This document shows positions 14,633 to 38,976 of a stretch of 64,000 bases of DNA, in pieces. Source of the stretch: Halocaridina rubra (lineage: Eukaryota; Arthropoda; Malacostraca; Decapoda; Atyidae); NCBI GenBank assembly GCA_037179515.1, contig JAXCGZ010017045.1, positions 92,501 to 156,500 of the forward strand, given 5' to 3'. A model generated the notes under the pieces. The model was given only the letters and a program-made list of their open reading frames with translations. It made no database searches and was not told the origin of the DNA. Both the position numbers and the translations under genes were made by a program. Position 1 is the first letter of the stretch. Every line of letters begins with the position of its first letter.

Positions 14633-15424
14633 TTAGGATAGTAAAAAAATTGTTTCGTATGCCTATTGTCGCCATTTCTGTTGTGTATTTATCCGCCAGT
14701 TCTTTAGTTAGAGCCTAGCGCCATCTATTAGTAGGTTTTGAACATTGGAATTGCCCACTAAACTGTAGGTGTTCCAAGTCAAGAAACTACTGCATCATAT
14801 TCCACTCCCATTATCCCTATTACTTACCTTTTGGCTGTATCTTACACACTGGCCATCTCTGTCATTTTTGCATCCAAACAGACTTAATTTTCTTATTCTC
14901 TGTCCATAACAGCAAAACGACCACACTCTTTTGCATTTTTTCCTCAGTATCCTTTCGCTTTCTTTGTTTTTAGCCATTTCCAGTCAATATGCTTGAATAT
15001 ATTAAGATAAAATGTCCAAACTTCACTGAGCAGTCTGGGAACGTTTGTAAACCACGTGCCCTCGCCTTACTGTCAATGTAAATAAGAAGTCTGGACTCTG
15101 TAGTATGTTGATGAGCCTTCGTAACGGCTCTTCCTAAATTTAGTTTGCTTGCAATAAAAATCATATATCATTCAATCCAAAGTTATTATATATTTTTTTT
15201 CTTTCATTATTTATTGCATGTAACGCAGGTGAAATTTAAGACTGTTGCTCAATTACTTATTTATTTATTTTAATTTTAATGTATAGGTTACATGACAACA
15301 AAGCCACTCCATTTTGTTCTGTAATTGCATAGTACATTGAAAGTAACTTAAATACGCTTAGTATGGTATTGAAAAAGAAAAATATTACATATTTTTTTAT
15401 AATGATATATTTGTTAGCTACTTT

Positions 15425-15533
<109 letters not shown>

Positions 15534-15699
15534 CAGGAGTTAAAGTCGAACTTAATCTGGTTTTAGTAATTCAAAACAGAAGTTACATTTCAAACAGATA
15601 TTTTACAAAGCAGTAGAAGGTAGTATACATATGCTTCTTTTTAAATATAAAATACGTATGTTTTGTAGTAAGCTTACTTTTTACAATAGTAATTACTTA

Positions 15700-15900
15700 C
15701 ACCAAACCCCCTGAGGAAGGAGGGCTAGAATACCTTCTCCGTGTTCCCCAGCGTGTCGTAAGAGTCGATAAATGGGCGGAGCTAGGGGACTGGGAGTCAT
15801 CTCTTTAGTATTTTCTCTTCCCAAGTAGTCAGAGTATTTTGCCTTGACTCAGTCACTATCTTATATGGGGGAAAAATGGCTCATGTATATAGATAGATAG
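15700..15900. repeat. Dispersed repeat, family R2
   Basis: CCCCCTGAGGAAGGAGGG, GTGTTCCCCAG, GTCGATAAATGGGCGGAG and GACTCAGTCACTATC appear here. Similar blocks in the same order lie at about 21050-21200 and, in the other orientation, at about 44440-44770 (with a piece at 45405-45445). It looks like a SINE-size interspersed repeat; its ends are not defined. Confidence 0.6.
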
Positions 15901-16085
15901 AAGTCCTTTCACAGAAAGTTGACAGAATTCATGTACTTCACACTTTTATACAATCATTTTTTTTTGTATCCTTTTAAAAGTAAAGAATAAAAAAAATACT
16001 GACTTTGAGATCTATGCTCTCCTGGTAAGTTAACTAAGCAAATGCGCACTGGATTACAAGATCAGAATATTACAGTCAAAGAAAG

Positions 16086-19000
16086 CTATTCATATCCTCT
16101 CAGCCCCAACATCCCAAAAGGACTGACATCTGAACGCCCCTCGTGATAAGTGCTGTTGTATACATCTTCATCATCTTCATTTATATACTCGTCATTACGG
16201 AAAACCACGCCATTTTCTTCCGTGTCCTGGTCTTCAGATGGTTTTCTTGTTTCACCTTCGCTTTCTGTTTCTTTGCTGTGAGCATTCATTTCTGCATCAT
16301 TTTCCTCGCTATTGTAGTCTCCATTCACTTGATCTATTTTACCTGCATCTCCTGTTTGCTTGCTCTGTCTTTCGTCTGCTGTAGTTGACTGGACAGTTTC
16401 TCTTGATGGGCTGGTATAGCTTCGTATTTTCATTTCCACGGATGTCAGCACCAGGACGTGCTCACGATCGCTCCACCAGCGAATCTGTGCACTGCTACTG
16501 TTTCTGAAACAGAGTCCAATAGGAAATGATATTGAAGCGTGCATCCTGATTACTTTATACCAACTGATTGACAGTATACCATTATTTTTATTTATTTATT
16601 TATTTATTTATTATAGATTCATAAATGTGCATAACGGTTTCTCCTCAAAATCTGATAGTTCCAGTCTATGAAATCGTTATCATCTGTTCCTTATTTCCTT
16701 AAATATCATTATATTTATCCTATATACCCATCTGTGAAGGGTTTTACTAGAGTCTTTCTGTTAATATAGAGATATATAGAGATATCTACATGAATCCTTT
16801 TAGCTTAGAAGTAAAGTATGTAAGTTCAGATTAATGTTATAGGACTGTCATCAGCCAAAACTTCTGTAAGTCTTGAAACCCCCAACATAATTTAGATTAC
16901 AAGTACCTAATTAAAAATAACTTGAAAGCATATATTACTGAAAACTGAGATGATCACTAAATATGTATTAGATATAGGGATGGAAAACTTCAAGTTCTCT
17001 AAACAAGTGAAATAACGGTGGCAGGAAAACCCCTATTTAGTCTTACCTTTTAGGGGGATCTGGGTAGATGCCATTGAGATGAGCTGCATAGCAAGCGTGG
17101 TACCACCAGCCTCCGCCCTTTTCAACGGCACAACTCTTGTTTCTGGACACATCCTGTTGTAAGACAGTGATCAGTTAAGGCCCTACATCAAGTTGCCATA
17201 ATGTCTCTGTCTTATCGACATATTACTGAGAACATGAAATTTCAACTCGCATTACTTTTGATATATAGATACTTAGATCCGTTCAAGCATATATCCTGAA
17301 CTCTCGCGGGATATTAAAGTAGATTAAACTAAATCCTCAGCCGTAATACGAAGTCACCCACAAGGATACAATTGTACTTGGCTTTCCAATTCAACCAGAA
17401 GCTTTGTATCATCATCTGTTTAATCATTTCTAGATAACATTCCTCTATATGGGTTCATAGTACTCTCATTCTGAACGCTCACAGGAAATGGAACAGAATA
17501 TGCGGAAGTTCTGGTTGTGTTGAGAAACCATTCACATGTGTACCATTGTCAATACCTTCTTGTAACAGCCAAAAATCTAGTTCCGTTTTATTCCCTTTGC
17601 TGATAGAATTCACAAAGATAGTTTTTATAAATACAGTCAACTTTTGTACTTCAATTTCGCGCATGTCTTGTGACTATTTACAACCAGCCACAGCACAAAT
17701 GAGATGTGAAAATATACATCAATGCAAACTTAGTGATTGAATATAGGTTTTCTATTAAGGAAGAGGCAACTTCATAAGTGTATTTGATCAAGCGGGGAAA
17801 TAGACCCAGAGTGTTGCTAGGCCACTTGATGCCAACACCCTTCTATACACTTGATCACAGAAACTTACATGATCTCTGTCGAATGTTGAGAATCGTCTAC
17901 CAGAATGGAAAGTTGAGAGCGCATCTCCAGCACTGCCAGAGTAATTCGATACAGATAGTCGATAACCATCAGCTTCAGGCCCCACTCTTATTACCTAAAT
18001 GAATGAATGAATAAATAAATGAACGTATTATAGAAAGAGATTATTGCAACGAATTTTCATCTATGGCAATAAATGAATGAAAACAAGCTTATCTTAGTGC
18101 TTATGGGAATTAAAGGAAGTTCCAGTTTATTTAAAGAAATAATGGACACAAATCAAATTAGCTAATGATGAAAATAAAAAAAAATCATATTCAAATATCC
18201 ATCTCATGTCATCTACTCAAATGTGAACACGACAGAAGTGTTTTTTTTTAAAACGTCTCAAGTACCAGACTTATAAACTAAAATAACAGGGTGTATCACA
18301 ATAACGTGTGCACCACACATTACCATATACGCCACCAACATGACATACACTCCCTGAGAACTCTGTGGATAGCTCGGGATAGGTATTGCCTTCTTTAGAG
18401 ACTTGGGGCTATTCAGCCAGGCAGCTCAAGGAATAATGACAACAACAACATATGGTATTTCAGCTGATATACTGAAAGCAACTGGTGCATATTGCCAGTT
18501 CAATTTGTCATCTAATATACTGACATTAGTTATTTTTGCTAGCGACAGTCTGTCAATGCTGTCTCTCATCTCCAGCAGTGAACTTGCCAGCCTTTATTTT
18601 TACCTTATAATTTGCATACTTTGGTCCTAATTCGAAGTCCACCATGTCAATTCGCAACTCATATAGACCGCTGTGTGTCAGCTGGTGAAGAGCTTCCAGA
18701 CCGATCCAGAACTCTGTATATAAGTCTCCAAATCCAAATTTATAGTCGTTCCAAGATCGATTGAAATCTTCTTGTACGTCACTGATAGTCCTGCAGTAAG
18801 ACTTATAACTTAGTTTATTCTTTCTTGGAGTCAAACACTGGTATCAGTTTTATTTTGTGAATGGATACATCTCTTAAAAATACAGGTATGTCAGGTAGTT
18901 GCCAATTCACAGTCTGCATCTTTGCTTTGTAGAAAATATTTCTCATTATGTAGTATATATGAAGAGTCTACGTTATTAGGAAGATTATATACTATGTACA

Positions 19001-20219
19001 TAACGAGGACAGCTTTTTAAACTTCAAATGCAGTGTGAATATTATTCCCATATGTGGATATTACCAAAACACAAAGTATAGTAATTATAAGACATTATAT
19101 TGATGCTGAAAACAAGTTTCTTTTATTGGCTCTTGAATTGTTACAAAGAATATTACACTTCGCCCACCTTCTTTGGATGACTGTCCAACCTCCTCCATCT
19201 GTAGCCATGTCGCAATAAACACTGAATGTGAATGGAAATATCTTGTATACCCCGCTTGCCTGAAATATTAATAAATATATAATCAGTCTGTAGATAAAAA
19301 CACTTGTTTTACGATTTTAGTTTAATAGCTATTTTTTCTCTTGTTAGTCCTTCATAGTTGAGTGGATATGGGACCTGATTACCACTCGAAAGGGTGTTCC
19401 TTTAATTCTCCAGCTATACACTTTATTGCAAACTTTAAAATACACAACCACATGAGCCACCAACACTCCATATAATCACTGAAAGCTCTTGAGGAAAGCC
19501 CAGGCTTGGTACTGATATTCATTAGCAACTCAGGTCTGTTCGACCAGGCAGCTCAGGGAATAACAACATCTCCCCAGCTTTTAGTTTATCACTTTTTTTT
19601 TTTTTTTTGGTCAGAACCACATGGGTATAAGAAGGAATGGGTACTTGCATCCCTGATTTGGCATCCCACGTGAAGTCAGCAGGCTTATTGAGTATAAATA
19701 ATGTGAAATACGGGGTCTATGGAAATAAAGTATATAAGAGCCCAGGATTCGATAGCTTAACCTTGAATTTGGGTCATGAAAAAGTGACGATGAACTGAGA
19801 ATACGAGTAACTTGAGTTTAGATCGACTTTCAACTCTCGCGAACAAGGGCTTAGGTCAAGATGGGGCAAAACAACTCAAGTTAAATTGACTTTTTGTCTC
19901 GTGAAAACATGGCTTAAATTTTTTTTTACCCGTTCCTCTTCTTCTTTACCTGCAATTCTTCCCATACCAATCATGTGGCTCATTAAGCCTTTTGAGGTAG
20001 TGGTTGATTTTGGCTCAAAGCTGTACAGTCAGCTGACTTTCCTGATGCCAACCTTACCAAAATAAATAAATAAATTGGATACCTTGATTCCAGCGTCTCT
20101 TAAAATTGTGCAATCCTGGATAACTTGAGTATTTATTGTTGTTCTACCTGTGAAGAAATGAATATCATTTTATTTTTACGGCAAAAATATCTTATGGGAA
20201 ATTTGCTTTAGAAAATTTG

Positions 20220-20293
<74 letters not shown>

Positions 20294-20412
20294 TCCGGTT
20301 TTACGTAACGGACTCCCTTTTCTACTAAGGGCTAGGACGGTTGCCTTCTTGCGAAGGACTTGCTTTGGCAGATATAATCGTTACCCTAAGTGCATGCCCT
20401 TGCTAACCTCGG

Positions 20413-20475
<63 letters not shown>

Positions 20476-20703
20476 CATACCTCTTGATTGACTTCGGAGA
20501 ATTAAGTCAGTAATAGTTCGAAGTTCTTCCAGGATGGCAACATTACCCATAGTTGAGACATCATTGGACGATTCCATTCTGGAATTAGATTTCAGTGTTG
20601 GACCCACACTCAGGGAAACACGGATACATTGAATAAGAATGAGAAGGCACAATACTCCATTCTGGGAGAGAATAAGTCTCACGTCAAGATATATGTTCTT
20701 CAT
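16086..20703 (-). CDS. Fibrinogen-related protein (FReD lectin-like) with acidic C-terminal tail
   Basis: Seven exons on the minus strand join in frame: 20703-20481, 20147-20083, 19259-19168, 18790-18604, 17994-17869, 17153-17047 and 16503-16086, giving 405 residues. Residues 1-32 form a signal sequence ([10 protein letters not shown], then [11 protein letters not shown]). The fibrinogen domain spans about 86-294: [91 protein letters not shown] and EMKIR. All four conserved cysteines are present (about 87, 112, 239, 252), as is the Asp-rich calcium loop (Asp 228/230/232). Residues 295-405 are a Ser/Glu/Asp-rich tail ([17 protein letters not shown]) ending GLRGYE, unusual because most family members stop just after the domain. 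Likely a secreted recognition lectin in innate immunity, by analogy with tachylectins and FREPs. ATG at 20703-20701 was chosen because it starts the signal peptide. Confidence 0.88.
18360..18440 (+). repeat. SINE-like fragment in the lectin gene intron
   Basis: ATTCAGCCAGGCAGCTCAAGG, then AATAATGACAACAACAAC, matches the 3' part of the copy at 19345-19575 (GACCAGGCAGCTCAGGG, then AATAACAACATC). Confidence 0.5.
19345..19575 (+). mobile_element. tRNA-derived SINE fragment in the lectin gene intron
   Basis: The 5' end CCTTCATAGTTGAGTGGATA resembles an A-box-bearing tRNA head. The 3' part CTCTTGAGGAAAGCCCAGGC and GGCAGCTCAGGGAATAACAAC is shared with 18360-18440. The B box is not well preserved. 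Confidence 0.5.
20220..20292. repeat. (AAT)n microsatellite
   Basis: About 70 bases of ATA/AAT next to the truncated S1 SINE. Confidence 0.95.
20293..20413 (-). mobile_element. tRNA-derived SINE, family S1 (truncated, minus)
   Basis: Carries the S1 core (CCCTTTTCTACTAAGGGCTAGG, then GACGGTTGCC) and lies between two (AAT)n runs inside intron 1 of the fibrinogen-related gene. The tRNA head is missing. Confidence 0.75.
20414..20474. repeat. (AAT)n microsatellite next to a splice donor
   Basis: About 61 bases of AAT. It begins directly after the GTATGC donor (20480-20475) of exon 1 of the fibrinogen-related gene. Confidence 0.95.
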
Positions 20704-20736
20704 ATTTTTACCTGGAAGAAAAAAAAATAAAATAAA

Positions 20737-20742
<6 letters not shown>

Positions 20743-20822
<80 letters not shown>
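20743..20822. repeat. (TA)n microsatellite upstream of the lectin start codon
   Basis: About 80 bases of TA, starting about 40 bases 5' of the ATG of the fibrinogen-related gene (minus strand). Confidence 0.95.
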
Positions 20823-20825
<3 letters not shown>

Positions 20826-20899
20826 TATCATCATCATCATCATCACTATCAAATCTCTCGGCTTCTCCCATCAGAAGTCAGCGCAGTCCTATCCCCTGT

Positions 20900-21210
20900 A
20901 TCCTCCTATGTCACACCACACACCCTCATGTCCTCCCTCACTACATCTATAAATTTATACTGGATATGGGTGGGGTCAATCCAAGTGAGGAGCAGAACAG
21001 CTCTGCCTCCCGTAGTTTCTTGTCTCTTAATCTGCATTTCCCTCTTGCTTCCCCTGGGGCGGAGGGTCAATAGTACCACCTCCATGTTCCCCTAAGTGTT
21101 GCAAAAGTCGATTAAATTGGACGGAGCGGGGGGACTGAGAATCCCATATACAAATTCCTTCTGCAAAGAGTCAAAGATTTAATATGACTCAGCCAACCCC
21201 CTTATAAATG
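20900..21210. repeat. Dispersed repeat sequence, including family R2
   Basis: CACCCTCATGTCCTCCCTCA, then CTACATCTATAA, followed by an R2-like block (GGCGGAGGGTCAATAG, CATGTTCCCCTAAG, GGACGGAGCGGGGGGAC, GACTCAGCCAACCCCC). R2 is shared with 15700 and 44440. No coding potential. Confidence 0.5.
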
Positions 21211-21660
21211 ACTACAAAGAAAAGGATATCCTACATACCTTTTATTTCAAGTCTGTTCATTATTAAAGCTGAAACTAACCAGTGGACATAACTCAATTAA
21301 CTATTTCAGCGAGATTCGACTGTCAAGGTTTCATCAATTCTCAACAATTTCTTTGCCCCAGTTGAAGCCCAAGCTATCATACCATTCTCTCTCTAAGAGT
21401 GATAATTTTATCAATTACATCATAATTCTGAAATAAAAAAAAATAGTGCTAATATATTCCATTTTCATATATCACAGTACTCGTTTCATCGATGAATGAA
21501 CAAATAGTGAGGATATTGCTTGTTTCTCGTACGTTTGGTAGAGATGATTATGTGACTTTAATGTAAACAAAGGGTCAAAAATCACTTAGCAGCCTCTTGC
21601 ATTGCTATGTTAATGGCTAGATTTATTTTTAATTTCCCTGTCTGTCTACCCTCGTTAATT

Positions 21661-21869
<209 letters not shown>

Positions 21870-22191
21870 CAAATGAATAAATAGATAATATAATGTAAGC
21901 TATGGGGATCACGGTTTTTCTGAACCTGAAACCTATTTATACTATTGGGTGAACAAAGGCAATTAGTACAAGAATAATCTGTGTAAGAGTTTCTTCCTCT
22001 CCCAGGATTCAAACCCTGTATCTATCGGTTGCTAGCTGAGTGTGTTTACCATTACATCACAAGGTGTAAGTTATCACTAAGAATACTTCAAATCAAGAAA
22101 ATGAAAATGAAAGGCTATAGCATAGCAGAAAAAAAATATAAATGATGTGCATGGGTTTGGATCAATCTACAGGATATTTTTACGTATTCAG

Positions 22192-22633
<442 letters not shown>

Positions 22634-22828
22634 AATACTAAGAAATTCGACAAATAAAGTAATGAGGGAACTGAATTAAAGGCTGTCCTAAACCATAAGA
22701 AAATGAAGAAGAAGATACGGAGCCCAAACGTAAACAAAACGTCTGCACGAAGCGTCACCGGCAATATTCATTAATTTGTATTATAATTTATTGTTTGTGA
22801 CGAGATATTATACCTTTGATCTCCAATA

Positions 22829-30672
<7,844 letters not shown>

Positions 30673-31085
30673 ATTCCCATTTTGTAAGGTTAGTTCCTCT
30701 AATTTCATTGGATTATTTACTATACATTTATATATTGTATTTTTATGTATGTATGAGTTCATTTCATACTACTATATTTGTGATATATATAAGGAACTTT
30801 TTTTTTTTTATCTATTTCAGCCAGTTGTCCAGCTGCAGTTCTTGTAGAAAGTACATGTTTTACACTACTAGTGCGTTTTTCTAGAGCAGTTTTATGATAA
30901 ACCTACTGTCAATTTGTAAAATCCTTTATGGGTTTCTGTATTCTAAACAAATGGAAAATATGTATACATAACTACAGTACTTGAAAGCTGTAACAAAATA
31001 TCATGGAATACTTTTGAATTTACATTACATTTTAGTATTGTGTTTTGTTTATTTTCTATGACCAAATAAATATGTTTAGCGTATA
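30673..31085 (+). other. Probable THOC7 3' UTR with poly(A) signal
   Basis: AT-rich non-coding sequence follows the stop. AATAAA lies at 31065-31070 within CCAAATAAATATG. A further pyrimidine-rich AG near 30819 could allow UTR splicing. Confidence 0.55.
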
Positions 31086-31844
31086 ACAGTGGTTTGAATC
31101 TCACAGCCTCTCACCCTCGTAATTCGTACATTTGGTCTTGTCCGTTTGTGACTGCAACTTCCGTAGTGTGCAACTCGAGGCAGTAAACCTTTGATGTACA
31201 AATTCATTCTTTTCTATCTTGTGTATCATGTCTGTCAAAGTCTCCAAACTATTGTTAGTGTTGCCTGAGAGACAGGATATTTTAGTGACTTTGAAACAAA
31301 ATGGAAAAACTAATTAAGCAACTTAGCACTTTTTCAAGGAAGTACCAGTAGTAAGCAGAATAAAAAAAAAATTATAAGGCTACTGAAACAAGTTATTCGT
31401 GTCACCTTTATTTTATAAAGTTTGAGTGAAATAGGTAGAGAATAAAATGGAAACCTAGTCTCAAGCACAAATTCAACATAGTTCAAAATAAAAAAGTTTT
31501 TTTTTTTATATATTTATCGTACATTTAACATTATTGCGTCACTGTCCTTCTGCAGGTAGCCTAGTCTTGTGATTTAGTGCCTTCATTTCTTTAAGGGTTA
31601 CAAGTCACACTTTTTTTCTTATCTTTGCTAAAACAATCCAAAGGAAAAACTCTTCCAGAAATGGGATTACTAATAAAAATAGAGTTCTCATTAGATTGTG
31701 GTTAAGTATTAAATTTTATTTTTTTGGTTAGAGGAAGGCAGCATGCCCTAAAAATCTAGTTCAGAGAGACTGTGGGTGAAAAAAATTATTTCAAGCATCA
31801 GCTGTTGTTAGTTCCCAACTAGAAAAGTGACAAGTTTTTGAGCC

Positions 31845-32225
31845 CACCCTGGGGTGAGAGGAAGGGCATCCAGCCTTAATTCCCCTGTTCCAACCCCACT
31901 TGAAAGGGGATCAATAGGGACACTTTAATCCGCAAACAACATTTTATAATTGTGTGAGCTTTATCCAGGCACAAAATTAGTTGTGATAGGTTTTTACGTT
32001 TTGGACTCCTTTTCTACTAAAGAACTAGGATGGTGCCTTCTTTGCAAAGGACTTTGTTTTTGGCAGATGTTGTCGTTACCCTGATTGAATGCCCTTTCTA
32101 ACCACGTAACGACTCAAAGTCGCGAGTCCTACCACTTCGCCACGGTGAACATTGGCACAAAACTGGAGGGGTGGGGATTAGTCAGCAGTACCCGATAGGA
32201 ACTCTTTACCCACAACCTCTCACGT
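31845..32225. mobile_element. Older SINE-like repeat interrupted by the S1 SINE
   Basis: GAGAGGAAGGGCATCCAGCC with CCAACCCC (31857-31900) is a tail type shared with 5864 and, inverted, 45195 and 45600. It resumes after the S1 copy with ACAAAACTGGAGGGGTGGGG. GGCACAAAA occurs at both junctions and could be the S1 target duplication. Confidence 0.5.
31984..32150 (-). mobile_element. tRNA-derived SINE, family S1 (minus)
   Basis: CTCCTTTTCTACTAAAGAAC, then TAGGATGGTGCC, with a head region ACTCAAAGTCGCGAGTCC and TTCGCCACGGTGAAC. In the reverse complement the head shows a GTTCACCGTGGCGAAGTGG A-box-like run. Confidence 0.75.
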
Positions 32226-32720
32226 CCTCATTACTTGGGCAAGCTGAGATAAAGAATATACAGAGAAAAAGTGCAACCTCAGTACTCTACCTGTAAATCA
32301 ACAAAAAGTAGTATAAGCCAGTTTGAGGGGTTGAAGAACAGATACAGGAATAGGGTAACTACATAGTATAAAGCCGAGATAACATGAAGTTGAAATATCA
32401 GTTATGATTATTTAAGTCTGCCTCTCACCAACCAGCTAATGGGCTTGTTTTGTTGTCCCAGTTAAAAAATACCATCATAAATAAGCACCACAGATGCAGT
32501 GACTTGTATATAGATGACTTAATTTGCAGTCCAGTAGCATTTTCTAAAGAGGGCTTTATGATGTGAATGCTTGTTAAATGTATCATTAAATAATGAGTAC
32601 ATAATGTGTTTGCAGCAATATGTTCTTATTGCGTATATATTGGAATTTTGTATAAAGTACTTTATGGTCATTTAATTATGCAACAGTGAAATTTGAAGCA
32701 CTGACATACACTCAAGCTGG

Positions 32721-35280
<2,560 letters not shown>

Positions 35281-35281
35281 G

Positions 35282-35460
35282 GAGATTTTTTGGATCTAGT
35301 AAAGATTAGTGACCCCCCAGTACATTAAATAACCCGTAAATTGTCATTTAGGTTAAATCAGGTTAGTTCAATGCCTAACCTACCCTAACCTAGCATTTTA
35401 TAGGGATATTTAATAAACTGGAGGCTGCTAATCTCTACATGATATATCAAATTGTGCAGG
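35282..35460. mobile_element. Fold-back MITE with TTAGG/CCTAA-type core (copy 1)
   Basis: GATTAGTGACCCCCCAGTAC and ATTAAATAACCC on the left pair with GGGATATTTAATAAACTGGA and GGCTGCTAATC on the right. The centre has CCTAACCTACCCTAACCTA. Related to copies at 38977 and 57345. Confidence 0.65.
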
Positions 35461-38400
35461 TTGGCATTATAGCTATTCTTTGCCTTCTACTGTTCAAATG
35501 GACCTTGATTAGCACCGACTGAGGCAATATGAATTTCGACCCAACTCCAATGGGTCAGCGCCTGGTAATAAAGCAGAACTAAATAATTTAAACTGATGAT
35601 TACCAACTCATGTCAAGCTCGTTAAGACCGTGTTCATATTAAACGAGTTGTTTTGTACAACTGCTCTGAAGTCACTTACTGTTCCAGGTTACATATATTT
35701 ACAAATCACTGGAGTATGAAATTCCACTAACGGTCACCTGTTCAATACACATTCAACTCCTCCATATGAACACAGTATGTTGCCGTGTTTACATCACAGG
35801 ATTTGCACATCAAATAGACAAGGGGCGTCCTAATTTTGTATCAACATTTCACTTTAGAAATGTTAAGTCAGATTCTTAGAGAATATATCACATCATATCT
35901 ATAGTTACAATGTGAAGTGCAGCGGGCAACTGAATGAACATAGTACACAGTGGATTTTAATTACCCTTCTCGTTCGTTATAAATTTAGCCAATAGAACAA
36001 GAGTTTTCCTAGTCTTAAATACAGGTATATGCAGTCGTTATCTCTTATATTTTGATGCTCGTTGAATATGTGATGCCTACCTCCAATGTGAACACAGACG
36101 AAAAATACAGTAACATATATCTGTCTCATCTGAATTATCTTCAATTGGGAATTCAAATATTTTGTAGAATTTTTCCAATAGGAATCCCAAATATTTTGTG
36201 GAATTATTCCTAAGCAATATGTAGCCTCGGGAGAAGCATTACTAGACTGGTCTTAAGAACACTAACGTTTTTTCCACGAAATTTCCACAATTAACAGTCA
36301 AATTTCATAATTTGTCAGTATTTTGTTAAGCTATTTAGGAAAATGTGTGGCTAAAACCTTATCATTCGCAGGATTTCAACAAGCTGCAGATCTGTTCGAC
36401 CTATTCTAAGGTAGATAAATGTGAAGAGAATAATTCTTCAATATTTGGTAATGCCAGCTCTATTACTCTTTGTACAATTAAATGGTTCATTCATATATCA
36501 TTAGAAATATAGAGAATTTTCTACATAGAAATATGAGATAAATTACAATATTTAAAACAGTATAGCTTTTCCCTCTGGATAAAATCCTAATATAAACATC
36601 ATTAACATTTATAACTTTTCCTGTATATATATTCTCCTCTCTTTATCTCTATCACTTTAACTTATACATTATCACACTATAAAATATTTTAAAGGAGTCT
36701 ATGTATTGCATTTTAAAAATAGCTTTACATGGTACAGCATTTTGTTTTCCAGGTCTACATATAAAGAATATTAGCATATGAGGCACGAAAATTTCAGAGA
36801 CGAAACGTAAACTTACTTTACCTATTTGAGAAGAAAGTGAAAAAAAAAAATCACATACGAGAATCCTAGTTTTTTGCAGTAGTTTTACAAAAAAGCAGTG
36901 TTTATATGTTCTCAAAAAACATTTTTGAAGGTGCTCAAGCTTAAAAAATAAAAAAATCGTAACTAATTCGTTTTCACTACTTATGGCGTATGTAATAATA
37001 CCACGATACGGCGTAATGTTGACGTGAAGTCTAAATTAGATATGTCGTTCTTTTTTCACACTCTTTCCAATCACATTAATAATAATGCCTTAAACGGCGT
37101 TAATAATTTAAGAATTAACATTAATAGACCAAGCTTACTGATGTTAAATTGGACAATTATATTGGCTACTGTATACAGGTATGTTTCAAATAATGGTGAT
37201 AACTATCAAAGCCAAGATTGACATCAGTACTTCACCCAGGCAGTAGATTCAAGTAATTTACCCCAACATTAATACAAACTTTGAATATGATGCAGGCTCG
37301 AAATCTACCCAATATTTTAACTGATTTGCACAGTTTAAAGGCACCTTAGCCCCATAAAGGCGGATTGCGTCATCTCACGAGCACGTGCACTGGACCCAGT
37401 CGACATCTAATTCCGCGGGCTTGATTTAAAGCAAAATGAGCGCCAGAACACTTCCTATGGCATGCCAATATTTTCTGGCATTGTGTGACATCTTTTCTCC
37501 CCCCCCATATAAAGTATTCTTCGAAGATGAATGTTAGTGTGTAATCAAACACAATCAAGGCAGGATGATTTGCGTAGATTGCCTGGCTTTTGAGGGTTAC
37601 GTTACAGGTCAAACTGCAGTTTTCAGATATCGGTGGATCTGACAGTAATTATGGTATATTCCTTAACACCAGTATGCAAGGCCTTGTATAAAAGGTTTTT
37701 TCACAATTTACAGTTTCCTTCATATTGATAAAGACTTAAAATAATATAGAGAAGAGGATATTATCCTGTTACATTCTTTTATAACTGATGCTGTCACATG
37801 CTCTCGAACGACTTTTTCTATTTTAAACATCACATTCAAATTACTTTATTCTATACAATCTTGAGTTCACAGTTCAGTATACCAGTATTATGTCTATTGG
37901 AAGGATTAAAGATATTTTTTAGCCATTCACACAACAGCGTCAATAATATATTTTCAAATTAATATACCTGTTTGGATACAGTCTTTTTAAGTTTAATACA
38001 ATGAAAGACACCTGGAAAATACACATCCCTTATAAATTCAATCATTTCAATCACTTTTGCACAAAGTTTCACGAAGTTCAAATAAGTCATACAGTGTTAT
38101 AGGCAATATTTTTTTCATTATTTTTAAAATATTCCAAGCCTTCACTTTTCATTTAAGCACACAAGCGGAGGGGTTCCTCAAGGGAAACATCCCTTCAAGA
38201 TGTCTTTGAAAATCAAAGAATTTTACCTTATTATTTTTAACTCACACTACACACTGGTGCTGCAACTAGTAGGTGAGCAATATAGCAAGCTCTCTATCTT
38301 CCAAGTGAGGCAAAGATAACCTCGCTGTGCTAACACGTACTGTGATCACCTTAAAAAAAGTGCAGAGAGAATATGTCGAGTGCAAAAGAGCTAAACAATA

Positions 38401-38976
38401 ACAACAACAGCAACAACAACAACTAATGCTCAGGGGCTGAATGCAGTAATAGTTATGGAGATATTCTTACGATATACGATAACCTAAACGGTGGTGTAAC
38501 CTTACAATTTTTTTTTATTTCTATTCCTATAAAAAGCCGAGCTTTTCCATTATATATATTCCCACTAAGTTTAATCATTTACATGAACTTCCCCCACACC
38601 TGGGAAACATTTACAGAGTGACACGAGGGGAACCAATTGGAGGGCAAAAACTCCTCAAGACAAATATTTGTTACAACATTCTGGTTAACACCGTCATTTA
38701 AGATAACTTCTCTTTCAAGAAGATCTCTAAAATCATTAGTGAATCCAGCCACAGGAATGAATATTACTGGTTTCGTGACCACCCTCTTGGTGAAGCAACA
38801 GATTCAATTAGGATGTGGGAAGGGGGGTAAACTACTCAACCAGATGTTGGCAGCTCAGCATATCCAATTAGAGCTGATACGAAGTCCTTTATGATAATTA
38901 TTCTATCCATAACGATATGTATGCAGGGCCTCTCACTCACAACGTTTGGTGTGTGCAAAGAGGTGAATGTATTTCG
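35461..38976. other. Intergenic stretch, no recognised gene
   Basis: AT-rich DNA between THOC7 and the STAC-like gene. Frames such as 36652-36915, 37024-37221, 37370-37612 and 38579-38894 show no domain, no convincing splice partners and no repeat identity. AATAATAAT and AACAACAAC short runs occur near 37078 and 38400. Confidence 0.45.

Noticed and set aside
14795..14977. 60-codon minus frame with several cysteines
   Set aside because: Cysteine spacing does not match a known finger and no neighbouring exon supports it.
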